Source: Desulfuromonadaceae bacterium
Lineage (GTDB): Bacteria; Desulfobacterota; Desulfuromonadia; Geobacterales; Pseudopelobacteraceae
Length of the DNA: 64,000 nt
Assembly (NCBI GenBank): GCA_028683435.1
Contig: JAQUIG010000004.1
Coordinates: 1-64,000 of the forward strand
Reading direction: 5' to 3'
Part shown: positions 19,215 through 28,558 of the stretch, in pieces
How the letters are laid out: each line of letters opens with the position of its first letter
How positions within the stretch are numbered: the stretch's first letter is position 1
Notes under the pieces: model-generated
Database searches by the model: none
What the model saw: only the letters and a program-made list of their open reading frames with translations
What the model was told of the DNA's origin: nothing
Program-made: the position numbers and the translations under genes

Positions 19215-21287
19215 TTGAATAAGTACTACACGAACGCTAAAGGAGTAAAAACCGCTTTGATTTATCATCTGTCAATAGTTCTTAAAAAATTTCTCTGTCC
19301 AACCGCAGCAGCTGTTTTCCTCTTTCTGGTTCTGATCTCGCCCGCCCGGGCTCAGGAAAATATCGCCACCTATCCTCCTCTGCCGGTCGGCTATACATCC
19401 ATCAGGGTCTTTGACCATCAAGGGCGCTTTGTCGGACGGATCCTTCCGGAGAAACGGTACTGGGTCTCCATCGATCGTATCCCATCATTCCTGCAAAAGG
19501 CTGTAGTAGCTGTTGAAGACGCCCGCTTTTACGAACATGGCGGCATTGATCTTCGCGGGATCGCCCGGGCCCTGGTGAAGGATGTGGCCAAACAGAGATT
19601 GGCCGAAGGGGGATCGACCATCACCCAGCAGCTGATTAAAAACAGGTATCTGTCCGGTGCAAAAACCTTCGAACGGAAGTTCGAGGAAGCCCGCATGGCC
19701 ATGGAATTTGAAAAGAGATACAGCAAACAGCAGATCCTGGAGATGTATTTCAACGAAATCTATTACGGGAAAGGTGCCTGGGGCATTGCCCAGGCGGCCC
19801 GGCTCTATTTTGATAAAAGACCCGAGGAGTTGACCGAGGCTGAGTGTGCCCTGTTGGCCGGCGTGCAAAAAAACCCGGCCCGCTACAACCCTCTGGGGAA
19901 GTCGGCCAACGTGACAGGGCGGCGTGACATGGTCCTCAAGAGAATGGTGGATCTTAACATGATAACTCCCCGGCAAAGGGTAAAGCTGCGGGCCCATCCG
20001 CCGTCAGTTACAAAGCCGGGGCAGGCACGGCAGTATCTGGCTCATATTCAGGCCAAACTGATCGAACGGTACGGGGCGGCGATCATCGAACAGGGGGGGC
20101 TGGAAGTGACCGCCGCCCTGGATCTGAAGCTGCAGAAACTTGCAGAGCAGTCGCTGCGTGAAGGGGTTAAACGGATTTCTCCCAAGCTGCAGGGGGCATT
20201 GGTCTGTCTGGATCCGGCAACGGGGGATGTTTTGGCGGCCGTGGGAGGAGTCGATGTCACCCAGAGCGGCTATAACCGCGCCTTCTCTGCCAGGCGTCAA
20301 CCCGGCTCGGCCATCAAGCCGCTGATCTATGCCGCGGCCCTGGAAAAAGGCTTTACGGCCGGCAGTCTCTGGGACGATACACCGGTCGCCTATAACCGTG
20401 GTAATGGCGGAACCTGGAAGCCGCAGAACTATGGCCGCGAGCAGTACGGGGAGCTGAGTCTTAGACAGGCCCTGGCCTACTCCAATAATGTCATCACGGT
20501 AAAGCTGTTGGAGGCGGTCGGGGTCCCTCCTTTTGTCGATTTTGCCGGGAGGATGGGGCTGAAGTTACGGGCAGAGAATGGTCTCTCCCTGGCCCTCGGA
20601 ACGGATGAAGTCACCCTGAATGACCTGGTGCTGGCGTACACCCCGCTGGCCACAGGGGGCGCTCGACCCGAAGCGCGGGTTATTCTAAGGGTTTATGACC
20701 GCACGCACCGTACCTGGACGGAAAACCCACCGGCTGTCACACCGGTCCTTTCGCCTGCATCCGCCTATGTCACCACCCAGATGCTGAAAGACGTAATGAC
20801 GTATGGAACCGCGAAGAGTCTCAAAAAATTCAGCCGGGAACGTCCATCTGCCGGGAAGACCGGCACGACCGATGATTATCGGGATGCCTGGTTCATCGGC
20901 TATACCCCCCAGCTGATAACCGGCGTCTGGGTGGGATACGACAAGCCTCGGTCGGTGGGGAAAGGATTTACCGGAGGAGCCGTCGCTGCTCCGATCTGGG
21001 AGAAATTCATGCGCAAGGCTGAAGCATCAAAGCAGGTCGTTGATTTTCCTAGGCCGGATGCGGTAATTTCTGTTTCCATTGACCCTACGACAGGTTTCCT
21101 GGCGACTCCGGACTGTCCGAAAAAGCGGGACGAATTATATGCCGCCGGGACCGAGCCGTCAGAGTACTGTCCCAAGCATGGCGGGGAGCCCCTCACTCCG
21201 GCAGAACCGCTGCTGCCGCTGCTGAATACAAGCGGACAGCCGCCTGAGACCGGCGCAGAAGGAGCGCCAGAGGGCGGAAAACAATAA
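19215..21287 (+). CDS. Class A penicillin-binding protein (PBP1a-like)
   Basis: The 690-aa enzyme polymerises and crosslinks peptidoglycan. The GT51 domain shows VAVEDARFYEHGG with catalytic Glu101 and GGSTITQQLIKN; the transpeptidase domain has SxxK at Ser365 (PGSAIKP), SNN, and KTGTT from Lys548. The N-terminus (residues about 24-46) reads as a signal peptide ending SPARAQ, with an AxA cleavage pattern, rather than a plain anchor. Start: TTG 19215 after AAGGA; another TTG at 19257 after AAAGGAG is possible. The C-terminal tail (about 640-690) is Pro/Glu-rich. Confidence 0.93.
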   Translation: MNKYYTNAKGVKTALIYHLSIVLKKFLCPTAAAVFLFLVLISPARAQENIATYPPLPVGYTSIRVFDHQGRFVGRILPEKRYWVSIDRIPSFLQKAVVAVEDARFYEHGGIDLRGIARALVKDVAKQRLAEGGSTITQQLIKNRYLSGAKTFERKFEEARMAMEFEKRYSKQQILEMYFNEIYYGKGAWGIAQAARLYFDKRPEELTEAECALLAGVQKNPARYNPLGKSANVTGRRDMVLKRMVDLNMITPRQRVKLRAHPPSVTKPGQARQYLAHIQAKLIERYGAAIIEQGGLEVTAALDLKLQKLAEQSLREGVKRISPKLQGALVCLDPATGDVLAAVGGVDVTQSGYNRAFSARRQPGSAIKPLIYAAALEKGFTAGSLWDDTPVAYNRGNGGTWKPQNYGREQYGELSLRQALAYSNNVITVKLLEAVGVPPFVDFAGRMGLKLRAENGLSLALGTDEVTLNDLVLAYTPLATGGARPEARVILRVYDRTHRTWTENPPAVTPVLSPASAYVTTQMLKDVMTYGTAKSLKKFSRERPSAGKTGTTDDYRDAWFIGYTPQLITGVWVGYDKPRSVGKGFTGGAVAAPIWEKFMRKAEASKQVVDFPRPDAVISVSIDPTTGFLATPDCPKKRDELYAAGTEPSEYCPKHGGEPLTPAEPLLPLLNTSGQPPETGAEGAPEGGKQ

Positions 21288-21347
21288 AGAGGGGGCGGGG
21301 ACAACAAAAGCCGTGAACGGGATGTCTTCGGAAAATTAAAGAGGAAG

Positions 21348-21387
21348 GGAGCGCTGCTACATCCCAGAAGCAGCAGCTCCATTTTTT
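21348..21387 (+). terminator. Terminator after the PBP gene
   Basis: GGAGCGCTGCT pairs with AGCAGCAGCTCC with one bulged base; ATTTTTT follows at once. It is 61 bp after the PBP stop. Confidence 0.7.
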
Positions 21388-21522
21388 ACGGCAGGCAAAA
21401 GTGTATTGACTGTACATCCCGCTGAGTGATACGTTTCCCTTATGAAATAGGCGGATAAGCAAACGCCCTCTCTTTTTTGCGAATATCTTATCTCTGCCCA
21501 CTTGCTTTTCAGGAGGGTCTGC

Positions 21523-23253
21523 ATGGTCAACCTATTATGGTCAGGTTTTTTTACGGTGTTGCTTTTATCTGGCTGTGGTTGGGACGGCACTCCGACTCGG
21601 AACAATGATTTTACTCCTCTGACTTCGATCGAGATTGTTGCAGTTTCTCCGACCATTGCGGTTTCCCATACCATTGCCGCGGGCACGTCCACCACGCTTT
21701 CAGTAAAAGGTAACTACTCGGGGATGTTTACCCGTGATATTACCGATCAGGCAGTCTGGTCGAGCGATTCTCCAGCCGTTGCCACGGCGAGCCAGGACCG
21801 GGTGACCGGTCACGTCCACGGAACCGCTGCCCTGACCGCAACCGTGGGGAGTGTGTCGGCTACCTTCAAATTGACGGTAAGCCCGGCTACCATCACTGCC
21901 CTGACAATCACCCCTGCCGCTCCAACGATTGCCAAGGGCTTGAGCACCCACTTTGCGGTAAACGGCACCTTCACGGACTTAACTGCCCAGGATCTGACCT
22001 TTGATGCCGCCTGGACTTCGAGCGCTCCCAATGTGGCGACCGTCAGCAACGATGCCGGAAGCAAGGGCTTTGCTCAAGCTATCGCAGCCGGCACCGCTAC
22101 AATCAGCGCGACCTTTGACGATGTAAGTGCCACTGCGCTACTTACCGTTACCGAACCGGTCCTGAAATCGATTGCACTCTCGCCGGCCAATCCAACGTTC
22201 CTGACTCTGTCCACGGGGAGTTTCAAAGCTACCGGTACCTATTCCGACGGGTCAACTCCCGATATCACCTCTCTTGTCGCCTGGAGTTCATCCAATACCG
22301 GCATAGCAACGGTTATTGCCAGTGGCGGAACTGCAACAGCAACAACGCTCAAACAGGGAACCACCACAATCAGTGCCTCCCTGGACGGGATCAGCGGAAC
22401 GACGAGCCTCAAAACGACGGGAGGTAACCTGACCGGGATAACTGTCTCTCCTGCCGTCGTTACGCTGGTCAAAGACACCAACCGGAACATAACCGCTACC
22501 GGAACCTTCAGTAATGGCAGCACACGGGACATAACCGGGGCGGTCCAGTGGACGGTGGCCGATACATCCCTTGCAACGGTAACCACTCCGGGAGGTAATC
22601 TGGCGTGGGTGAAACCGCTCGCGGTGACATTGGTTCCTACCCTGATTACGGCCACATCCGGCTCTCTGTCCTCAAATGCCTCTCTGACGGTCATCGCACC
22701 ACAACTCATGTCCATTACGATTTCCCCGACCAGTCTGGATCTGACTGCCGGAACCAGCGCCCCCTTAACCGTAAATGCCACCTTTAGTGACGGCACGATT
22801 CAGGATGTTACTAATCTCAGCGTCTGGACATCCAACGATAGTACGAAAGCCACGGTTGCTGCCGGCGGGCTTGGAACTGAACGCGTCACCGGCGTCACTG
22901 CCGGTTCTACCACCATCAGCGCCACGTATGGCGGCAAAACTGTTCCGTCTCCAGCAGCCGTTACAGTAAGGACACGGACCCTCCAGAACTTGACCATTTC
23001 GGGTAGTTTTAACGTGGCCGCCGGTAATCAGGTCTCGTTCACAGCGACGGCAAGCTACGGCGACGGCACCACCGTTGATGTGACCAAGGATATGTCTACG
23101 ATCTGGACGATCGACAAACTATACGTCGCGATTTTAACCGACAGTCAGAACTGGCCGGGACAGATCCTAGGTGTTGATGGCGGTTCGGCAACGCTGAAGG
23201 TCAGTTTTGGCGGCAAGACCCAGACCGCGACGGTCACGGTCACAGGACCCTAG
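21523..23253 (+). CDS. Lipoprotein with six bacterial Ig-like (BIG2) repeats
   Basis: The 576-aa protein begins with a signal peptide and lipobox (LLLSGC), then six tandem repeats of about 85-92 residues. Each follows the BIG2 scheme: an ITISP-like start, GTYSDGSTxDIT, VWSSSNxxVATV, GxxTISAT and a closing LTV strand. Such proteins are surface or periplasmic adhesive/structural lipoproteins. ATG 21523 follows AGGAGGG. Codon pattern is uniform across the repeats. The next gene is an outer-membrane barrel 37 bp downstream, so the two are probably one operon. Confidence 0.88.
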   Translation: MVNLLWSGFFTVLLLSGCGWDGTPTRNNDFTPLTSIEIVAVSPTIAVSHTIAAGTSTTLSVKGNYSGMFTRDITDQAVWSSDSPAVATASQDRVTGHVHGTAALTATVGSVSATFKLTVSPATITALTITPAAPTIAKGLSTHFAVNGTFTDLTAQDLTFDAAWTSSAPNVATVSNDAGSKGFAQAIAAGTATISATFDDVSATALLTVTEPVLKSIALSPANPTFLTLSTGSFKATGTYSDGSTPDITSLVAWSSSNTGIATVIASGGTATATTLKQGTTTISASLDGISGTTSLKTTGGNLTGITVSPAVVTLVKDTNRNITATGTFSNGSTRDITGAVQWTVADTSLATVTTPGGNLAWVKPLAVTLVPTLITATSGSLSSNASLTVIAPQLMSITISPTSLDLTAGTSAPLTVNATFSDGTIQDVTNLSVWTSNDSTKATVAAGGLGTERVTGVTAGSTTISATYGGKTVPSPAAVTVRTRTLQNLTISGSFNVAAGNQVSFTATASYGDGTTVDVTKDMSTIWTIDKLYVAILTDSQNWPGQILGVDGGSATLKVSFGGKTQTATVTVTGP

Positions 23254-23290
23254 TTTGCGTGACTTTTTACTGATATCAGGAAGGAATTAC

Positions 23291-23941
23291 ATGAAACGAG
23301 CCTGCCAGACGATAATAGCCCTCTGTCTCCCACTCTTGTTCTGCAGTCCTGCCATGGCTCAGCACTCCGGTCCATACGTCGGAGCATCCCTTGGTGTGAA
23401 TGCGCTGATGAATGCCAAAACTTCCGACAATCTGGGGGACTTCAACCTCACATTTAATCCTGCTCTGCAGGGGAGCGCCGTTATTGGCTGGGATTTTGAA
23501 CCGGGCAATCCAGCGGGAGAGGGGCGGGTCGAGCTGGAATACAGCCGCCGCAGTAACCAGCTCGATCAGGTGAAATTTGTCGAAGGGAGCTTTAATGGGG
23601 GAGGCAGTGTAACGGCAGACGGTCTGCTGCTCAATTTTTTTGGGGTCTTTCATGGTGGCAACCGCTTATCCCCATACGCCGGTTTCGGCATCGGTGCTGC
23701 CCGTATCAAGACATCTGATTTGAACGTGAACGGTTATCCCCTGAGTAACGACTCGGCCGTTGTCTTTGCCTACCAGCTGGGTGGTGGAGTCGATTTTGCA
23801 CTGACAGACCATCTGAATCTTGATCTTGGCTATCGCTTTTTTAGCAGCATCAGACCCAAATTTAATGAAGTCAACGGGCATACATTCGAGATGGATTATA
23901 TCAACCACAGTGCCGTTCTCGGCTTGAGGGTCGGGTTTTAG
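23291..23941 (+). CDS. Outer-membrane beta-barrel protein (OmpA/OprF-like porin fold)
   Basis: The 216-aa protein has a signal peptide (to about residue 24, PAMAQ) and an eight-stranded barrel pattern: GPYVGASLGVNAL, SAVIGWDF, GRVELEYSRRS, LLLNFFGVF, SPYAGFGIGAARI, AYQLGGGVDFAL, LNLDLGYRFF, and a final HSAVLGLRVGF ending in Phe, the usual outer-membrane assembly signal. AAGGA precedes ATG 23291. Likely cotranscribed with the Ig-like lipoprotein; it could be its surface partner. Confidence 0.85.
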   Translation: MKRACQTIIALCLPLLFCSPAMAQHSGPYVGASLGVNALMNAKTSDNLGDFNLTFNPALQGSAVIGWDFEPGNPAGEGRVELEYSRRSNQLDQVKFVEGSFNGGGSVTADGLLLNFFGVFHGGNRLSPYAGFGIGAARIKTSDLNVNGYPLSNDSAVVFAYQLGGGVDFALTDHLNLDLGYRFFSSIRPKFNEVNGHTFEMDYINHSAVLGLRVGF

Positions 23942-24030
23942 CAACAAGCGAGTAGTCTACCAGTCAATTTTGCTATATGGAACGTACAGATGCGGCCGTT
24001 ATCGTTTTGGCTCCGATTCCCCGATTTAAG

Positions 24031-24073
24031 GTGATTTATATCACAGCATTTGCATCGCATCCCATGTTATAGT
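24031..24073 (+). promoter_or_regulatory. CRP/FNR-family site with class II spacing
   Basis: GTGATTTATATCAC at 24031-24044 is a 14-bp palindrome with the GTGA-N6-TCAC layout. TATAGT at 24068-24073 is a candidate -10, placing the site centre near -42 from the expected start, the usual class II activator position. The downstream gene begins at 24156. Confidence 0.5.
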
Positions 24074-24155
24074 ACAGGCAACGTGGCCCCGCTCAGTTCG
24101 GATAACCGTGCGGGCGCCTCCGATCAACATCCTGCATTCGACAAAGGGACAAGCT

Positions 24156-25355
24156 GTGCGTTTTTTTTACTGTTTCATTTCACTCTGTCTGTTTTTCCCC
24201 CCCTTGAACCTGTCTGCTTCGGGTGAGGAACTCGATTTCGGCCGCATTGGCGCAATCGACCTTCTCATGGATTTGGCCATTTCCAATAACCTCATCGCCG
24301 GCGGTGTTGTTCTAATCGGCAACCACGCCGGTATCCTCTCCAGCACGGCCCGAGGCCGGCTGTCTCTCAGCCCGGATGCACCACCCCTCAACCAGCAAAG
24401 TATCTTCGATATCGCTTCCCTGACAAAGGTGATTGCAACTACGCCTGCGGTGATGAAGCTGCTTGATGAAGGTCGCATCTCTCTCCATGATCCCCTGACC
24501 CGCTGGTTTCCCGAATTCAACGGTTCGGCGCATGGCAGCGTCACAATTCTCAATTTACTAACCCATACTTCGGGACTCACGGACTTTGAGATGAGTTCTG
24601 ATGAGGCCATGAAAACCGCCATCCTGAGGGCCGCTGCGGAGAAAAATCAGCTTCAGCCGGGCAATAGCTTCAAATATGCCGATATTAATTTCATTCTGCT
24701 GGGAGAACTCGTCAGACGGGTTTCGGGCAAGACGTTGGACGTTTACTGCCGCGAAGAGCTCTTTACGCCGCTCCTCACCCAGGAAACCATGTTTCTGCCG
24801 CCACCGGATCTTGCAGGCCGGATTGCTCCGACGCTGGGAATTGACAGTGGCACCGTTCAGGACAGGAACTCGCGCCGCCTTGGCAGTGTCGCGGGGCATG
24901 CCGGCCTCTTCAGTTCTGCGCAGGATCTCGCCCGGTTTGCCCGTCTGATGCTTGCCGGAGGCACGCTTGACGGCGTGCATATTCTCTCCGAAGCGGCGGT
25001 AAAGCAGATGACCTCCCCGATTCCCTGCCGTAACGGCACCGTGCTGCGCGGCCTGGGGTGGGACATGAATTCTCCCTTTTCAGCGCCGAAGGGGAGACTG
25101 TTCTCAGATGCTTCCTTCGGCCACTCCGGTTACAGCGGATCTTCAATCTGGATAGACCCGAAGCAGGACCTGTTCGTGGTTCTGCTGACAAATCGCCTGA
25201 ACTACCGGAATATCAGGATGTTTAATCAGTTGCGCAGTGATATATCCACCATTGCCGTGGCGGAGTACCGAAATCAGGTTGCCAATGAGAGGGTGACGAC
25301 AGTCCCGAAAATCGCGCGCTTCACTCCCAAAATATCCCTGTCGGATCCGAGTTAA
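24156..25355 (+). CDS. Secreted serine hydrolase, beta-lactamase/PBP-like (class C fold)
   Basis: The 399-aa protein has a signal peptide (about residues 1-25) and a serine beta-lactamase/esterase fold: SxxK in IASLTKV, a YADIN motif at the Y-x-N position, and HSG (FGHSGYSG) replacing KTG. This set is typical of EstB/D-aminopeptidase-like or cell-wall hydrolases rather than true beta-lactamases. GTG 24156 follows AAGGGAC; an earlier GTG at 24108 would bury the signal peptide. Its 3' end overlaps the convergent DUF3024 gene by 35 bp. Confidence 0.85.
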   Translation: MRFFYCFISLCLFFPPLNLSASGEELDFGRIGAIDLLMDLAISNNLIAGGVVLIGNHAGILSSTARGRLSLSPDAPPLNQQSIFDIASLTKVIATTPAVMKLLDEGRISLHDPLTRWFPEFNGSAHGSVTILNLLTHTSGLTDFEMSSDEAMKTAILRAAAEKNQLQPGNSFKYADINFILLGELVRRVSGKTLDVYCREELFTPLLTQETMFLPPPDLAGRIAPTLGIDSGTVQDRNSRRLGSVAGHAGLFSSAQDLARFARLMLAGGTLDGVHILSEAAVKQMTSPIPCRNGTVLRGLGWDMNSPFSAPKGRLFSDASFGHSGYSGSSIWIDPKQDLFVVLLTNRLNYRNIRMFNQLRSDISTIAVAEYRNQVANERVTTVPKIARFTPKISLSDPS

Positions 25356-25656
25356 CCTCATGTATCAGCTTTTCAAGCGTATCCTTGTTTCTCCCCGTAG
25401 GATACGGCTGTCGCCTGTTTTTCCTGTCATACCAGTACAAAGTCCAGTTAATGGATTCAGGACTGTACTCAAACTGGGCAATTTTGATTTCATTCCAGAC
25501 GGCCGGGTCTATGAAAAGTGGGCGTGACTCGGTCAGCGTGACCCTGTTTCCTCTGGTGTCATGTTCCAGCTTCACCTGATCCGGCACCGTTCGCTGTTCA
25601 CAAAGTTGTCCCAGCAGAGCGTCTACTCTTCGCTGTTCTGTTTCAGGTAATGCCAT
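25321..25656 (-). CDS. DUF3024-like small protein
   Basis: The 111-aa protein has the DUF3024 layout: an N-terminal helix (QRRVDALLGQLC), a strand region RVTLTESRPLF, then IAQFEYSPESINWTLYWYDRKNRRQPYP. Function is unknown. It converges on the serine hydrolase gene and the two coding ends overlap by 35 bp. ATG 25654-25656 is preceded on its strand by GGAAGGATAAAAGG. Confidence 0.75.
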   Translation of the reverse strand: MALPETEQRRVDALLGQLCEQRTVPDQVKLEHDTRGNRVTLTESRPLFIDPAVWNEIKIAQFEYSPESINWTLYWYDRKNRRQPYPTGRNKDTLEKLIHEVNSDPTGIFWE

Positions 25657-25931
25657 CCTTTTATCCTTCCCTTCGCTTAAACAACCCCTTCTCCGCCGTT
25701 TACCGGTGCTGATACTATATGAATTTTCCTGTTGAAGCTAAACAAAAAGTGCTTGAAAGTTTCGACGCAGCACCTTGATTCTGGTGACGCAGAAGCTTAT
25801 AAAAATCCGTTTTATTATTTTACTTTCCCGCAGTAATGGTGTATGAACTAGGCGGCTTTCCTTGGTAGCTGAAAACTTTTCAGGCGTTGATAAAAGTTGC
25901 TTTACTATAGATAAAAGGAGAGGTGTCAGGT
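25657..25931. other. Divergent intergenic region before the chemoreceptor
   Basis: About 275 bp, AT-rich. No sigma-28-type chemotaxis promoter was found. ACTATAGAT near 25905 could be a -10, but no -35 sits at normal spacing. No other feature is supported. Confidence 0.4.
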
Positions 25932-28010
25932 ATGAAAATGAATTTGTCCGCCAAAGTGTTTCTTATCATCGGAGTCACGCTTTTTGTCGGTTTCAGCGTT
26001 CTGGGTGTTACTGCTCTCTGGCTTAGTGTCAGTTCGACGCTAAAGCTGCAGAGTCAAGCATCTGAAGGAACTGCTGCAATAATCAGGCAGACTGTTGAAG
26101 ATTACATGATGAAAAATGAACCTGAATCGGTTATCCGCTATATCAAGGATCTGAAAGCCAAGAAAGCGGTGCTGGATCTCGCTGTATACGGCAAGGAGGG
26201 GAAAACCGTTGGCGGTTCCGCGCCTGACCAAATGGTGCTGGACTCCTTCAAAAAAGGGGGTGCGCTCCAGTCAAGGGAGAGTGTGCAGGGGGTCAGGTCA
26301 CTGATCAATGTAATTCCACTCCCCAATGAGCAGCGTTGCAAATCATGTCATCCTGAAGAAGGGTTCACCGGAGCCATCAAGCTGACTACCTCGATGGAGG
26401 AGGGTTATGGCAGCGCAAAAAAGCTGGTTATCATGCTTTGTTCTCTTGGGGCGCTCTGTTTTGTATTGATAGTAGGTGGCATGTATCTCTTCTTCCGCCT
26501 GACCATCATCAAAAACATCGTAAATGTTTCAAAAAGCATCACATGCCTTTCAGAGGGTGAAGGGGATCTCACGACGCAGCTTAAGGTTAACTCTACCGAC
26601 GAGATCGGCGTCCTGACAGAAGGGGTCAACAGGTTGATCTCCAAGTTGAGAGAGATCATTTCGGATCTCTATGCTCAGGCCGGACATGTAGCTATCTCTT
26701 CATGTCGTACTATGGCAGGAATTGATCGGTTGGCCGCCGCTATTTTAGAGCAGAAGGAGTTGGCAGCTTCCGTGGCGGTCGCTTCCGAAGAGATGTCTGC
26801 CACACTTAATGATGTTGCAAGTACGACAGCCAGAGCATCGGCACTCTCACAGCAGGTTGATGAATCAGCGGCAAGTGGTCGCAACGTTGTTGGAGAAACA
26901 GCTAACAGCATGGACCAGATCAAGGCTGGTGTTGAGGAGTCATTGGGTGTGATGGGACGGCTTGAAAAATCATCCACACAGATAGGTGAGATCGTCGGCC
27001 TGATAGAAGATGTCGCCGACCAGACCAATCTGCTGGCGCTCAATGCCGCCATTGAGGCGGCTCGGGCTGGTGAAGCCGGTCGCGGTTTTGCCGTAGTTGC
27101 GGATGAAGTAAAGAATCTATCCGGCAAAACCTCCTCATCCACACAGCAGATTTCCGCGATCATAAAGGCTATTCAGGGCGATATCAGAGCGGCCATGAAA
27201 TCTATCGAAGTCGAAAAAGAACGCGTTGAAGACGGTATCAACAACTCCAACAGGGCAAGCAGCCAAATCTCCAACATCCTTGCGCTTGCTAACGAATCGT
27301 CAGCCATGATCAATTCCATCGCGACCGCAACGGAAGAGCAGAGCGCAACGACGTCCGACATTGCCTCCAAAATACACCTGGTCTCGGAAACATCTCAGAC
27401 GATCCAGACCCAAATGGAAAAATCGGTTTTAACCTTTGGCGAGCTGACCCAGACGGCAGAGAGAATCTATACAACAGTCGGTAAATTCAAAGTAGGCAAC
27501 TACCATGACACGATAAAGGGATACGCTGTTGAATTGAGAGACAGAGCTGTAGTTGCGCTTGAAAGTGCCGTTTCTACCGGACGGATCGGGAGAGAAACCC
27601 TCTTCAGTACAGATTACAAACCGATTCCAAATACCAACCCGCAGAAGTTCAGTACCCAATTTGATCGTTTATTTGACGAAATAATCTCACCGATCCAGGA
27701 AGATATCGTCGGGAGGGATAAACGGATGTTCTATGCTATCTGCATCGACCGTTCCGGCTACTGCCCTTCACACAATCTCCGCTACACCAAACCGCTGACA
27801 GGTGATGTAAATAAAGACAAGGATGGCAACAGAACCAAGCGGATTTTCAATGACCGCACCGGCATCAGGGCAGCAACTAGTGAAGACCCATTTCTTCTCC
27901 AGACCTATCTGCGTGATACCGGTGAAATCATGAACGACATGTCCACACCGATAGTACTGGCAGGCAGGCATTGGGGAGGTGTCAGGATCGGTTATATCAG
28001 CGAGGACTAA
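25932..28010 (+). CDS. Methyl-accepting chemotaxis protein with periplasmic CxxCH motif
   Basis: The 692-aa receptor has TM1 (about 8-30), a periplasmic domain with CKSCH at 136-140 (a c-type heme attachment motif), TM2 (about 165-188), a HAMP region ([12 protein letters not shown]), and the conserved MCP tip [20 protein letters not shown]. After residue about 520 it has an extra C-terminal domain with [32 protein letters not shown] and [11 protein letters not shown]. Geobacter chemoreceptors with periplasmic heme are known redox sensors. ATG 25932 is preferred over GTG 25923 because AAAGGAGAG precedes it. Confidence 0.9.
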   Translation: MKMNLSAKVFLIIGVTLFVGFSVLGVTALWLSVSSTLKLQSQASEGTAAIIRQTVEDYMMKNEPESVIRYIKDLKAKKAVLDLAVYGKEGKTVGGSAPDQMVLDSFKKGGALQSRESVQGVRSLINVIPLPNEQRCKSCHPEEGFTGAIKLTTSMEEGYGSAKKLVIMLCSLGALCFVLIVGGMYLFFRLTIIKNIVNVSKSITCLSEGEGDLTTQLKVNSTDEIGVLTEGVNRLISKLREIISDLYAQAGHVAISSCRTMAGIDRLAAAILEQKELAASVAVASEEMSATLNDVASTTARASALSQQVDESAASGRNVVGETANSMDQIKAGVEESLGVMGRLEKSSTQIGEIVGLIEDVADQTNLLALNAAIEAARAGEAGRGFAVVADEVKNLSGKTSSSTQQISAIIKAIQGDIRAAMKSIEVEKERVEDGINNSNRASSQISNILALANESSAMINSIATATEEQSATTSDIASKIHLVSETSQTIQTQMEKSVLTFGELTQTAERIYTTVGKFKVGNYHDTIKGYAVELRDRAVVALESAVSTGRIGRETLFSTDYKPIPNTNPQKFSTQFDRLFDEIISPIQEDIVGRDKRMFYAICIDRSGYCPSHNLRYTKPLTGDVNKDKDGNRTKRIFNDRTGIRAATSEDPFLLQTYLRDTGEIMNDMSTPIVLAGRHWGGVRIGYISED

Positions 28011-28029
28011 ACCACAGGGGGTAGCAGTC

Positions 28030-28438
28030 ATGTCGGCTATTGAATGGCAACCGGCTTTCAGTGTCCTGGTTTCCAGGTTTGACGAGCAGCATAAAAACCT
28101 GTTCAATCTTATCAATGAGCTCCATTCAGCCATGCAAAGGAGGTGAGGGGCAGGTTATCTTGGGGGGGAGTATTCCAGGGATTGGCCGATTATACGGAAA
28201 CCCATTTTGCCGACGAAGAGAGGATGATGGAAGCCAACGGTTACCCGGATATTCTCAGACACAAGGCTGCTCATGAGTATCTGATCGGCAGGTTATGGAA
28301 CTGCAAAAAGAGTTTATAGAGGGGAATGGAGTATTGAGTGTCTCGGTGCTCAATTTCCTTAGGGATTGGCTGACAACGCATATTCAGGGCGAAGACAAAA
28401 AGTATGGGATCTTTTTTAACAACAAGGGGATCTTCTGA
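28030..28438 (+). pseudogene. Bacteriohemerythrin, frameshifted
   Basis: ATG 28030 opens SAIEWQPAF...DEQHKNLFNLINELHSAM, then an in-frame TGA occurs at 28144. Other frames continue the family: GQVILGG, then VFQGLADYTETHFADEERMM and HKAAHEYLIG, and after a shift near 28290 VMELQKEF to HIQGEDKKYGIFF and stop 28438. Together they give about 135 aa and all diiron ligands (H, HxxxE, HxxxH, HxxxxD). At least two, probably three, single-base shifts are needed, in G-rich stretches (28140-28170 and 28289-28293). Bacteriohemerythrins bind O2; the location just after the heme chemoreceptor is typical. Confidence 0.8.
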
Positions 28439-28501
28439 TTCTTTTTGCAGAGCTGTTCCCCACGAATAGCCTCAGGCATTTAAAATGATAAAATTAGAAT
28501 C

Positions 28502-28532
28502 AAAAGGCGAGGGAATCAGTCCCCCGCCTTTT
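28502..28532. terminator. Bidirectional terminator
   Basis: AAAAGGCGAGGGA pairs with TCCCCCGCCTTTT around a short loop (one G-T pair), with A and T tracts on both sides. It separates the hemerythrin remnant from the convergent TetR gene. Confidence 0.8.
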
Positions 28533-28558
28533 GCTGTGTATGCACTATGTGCCGTTCT

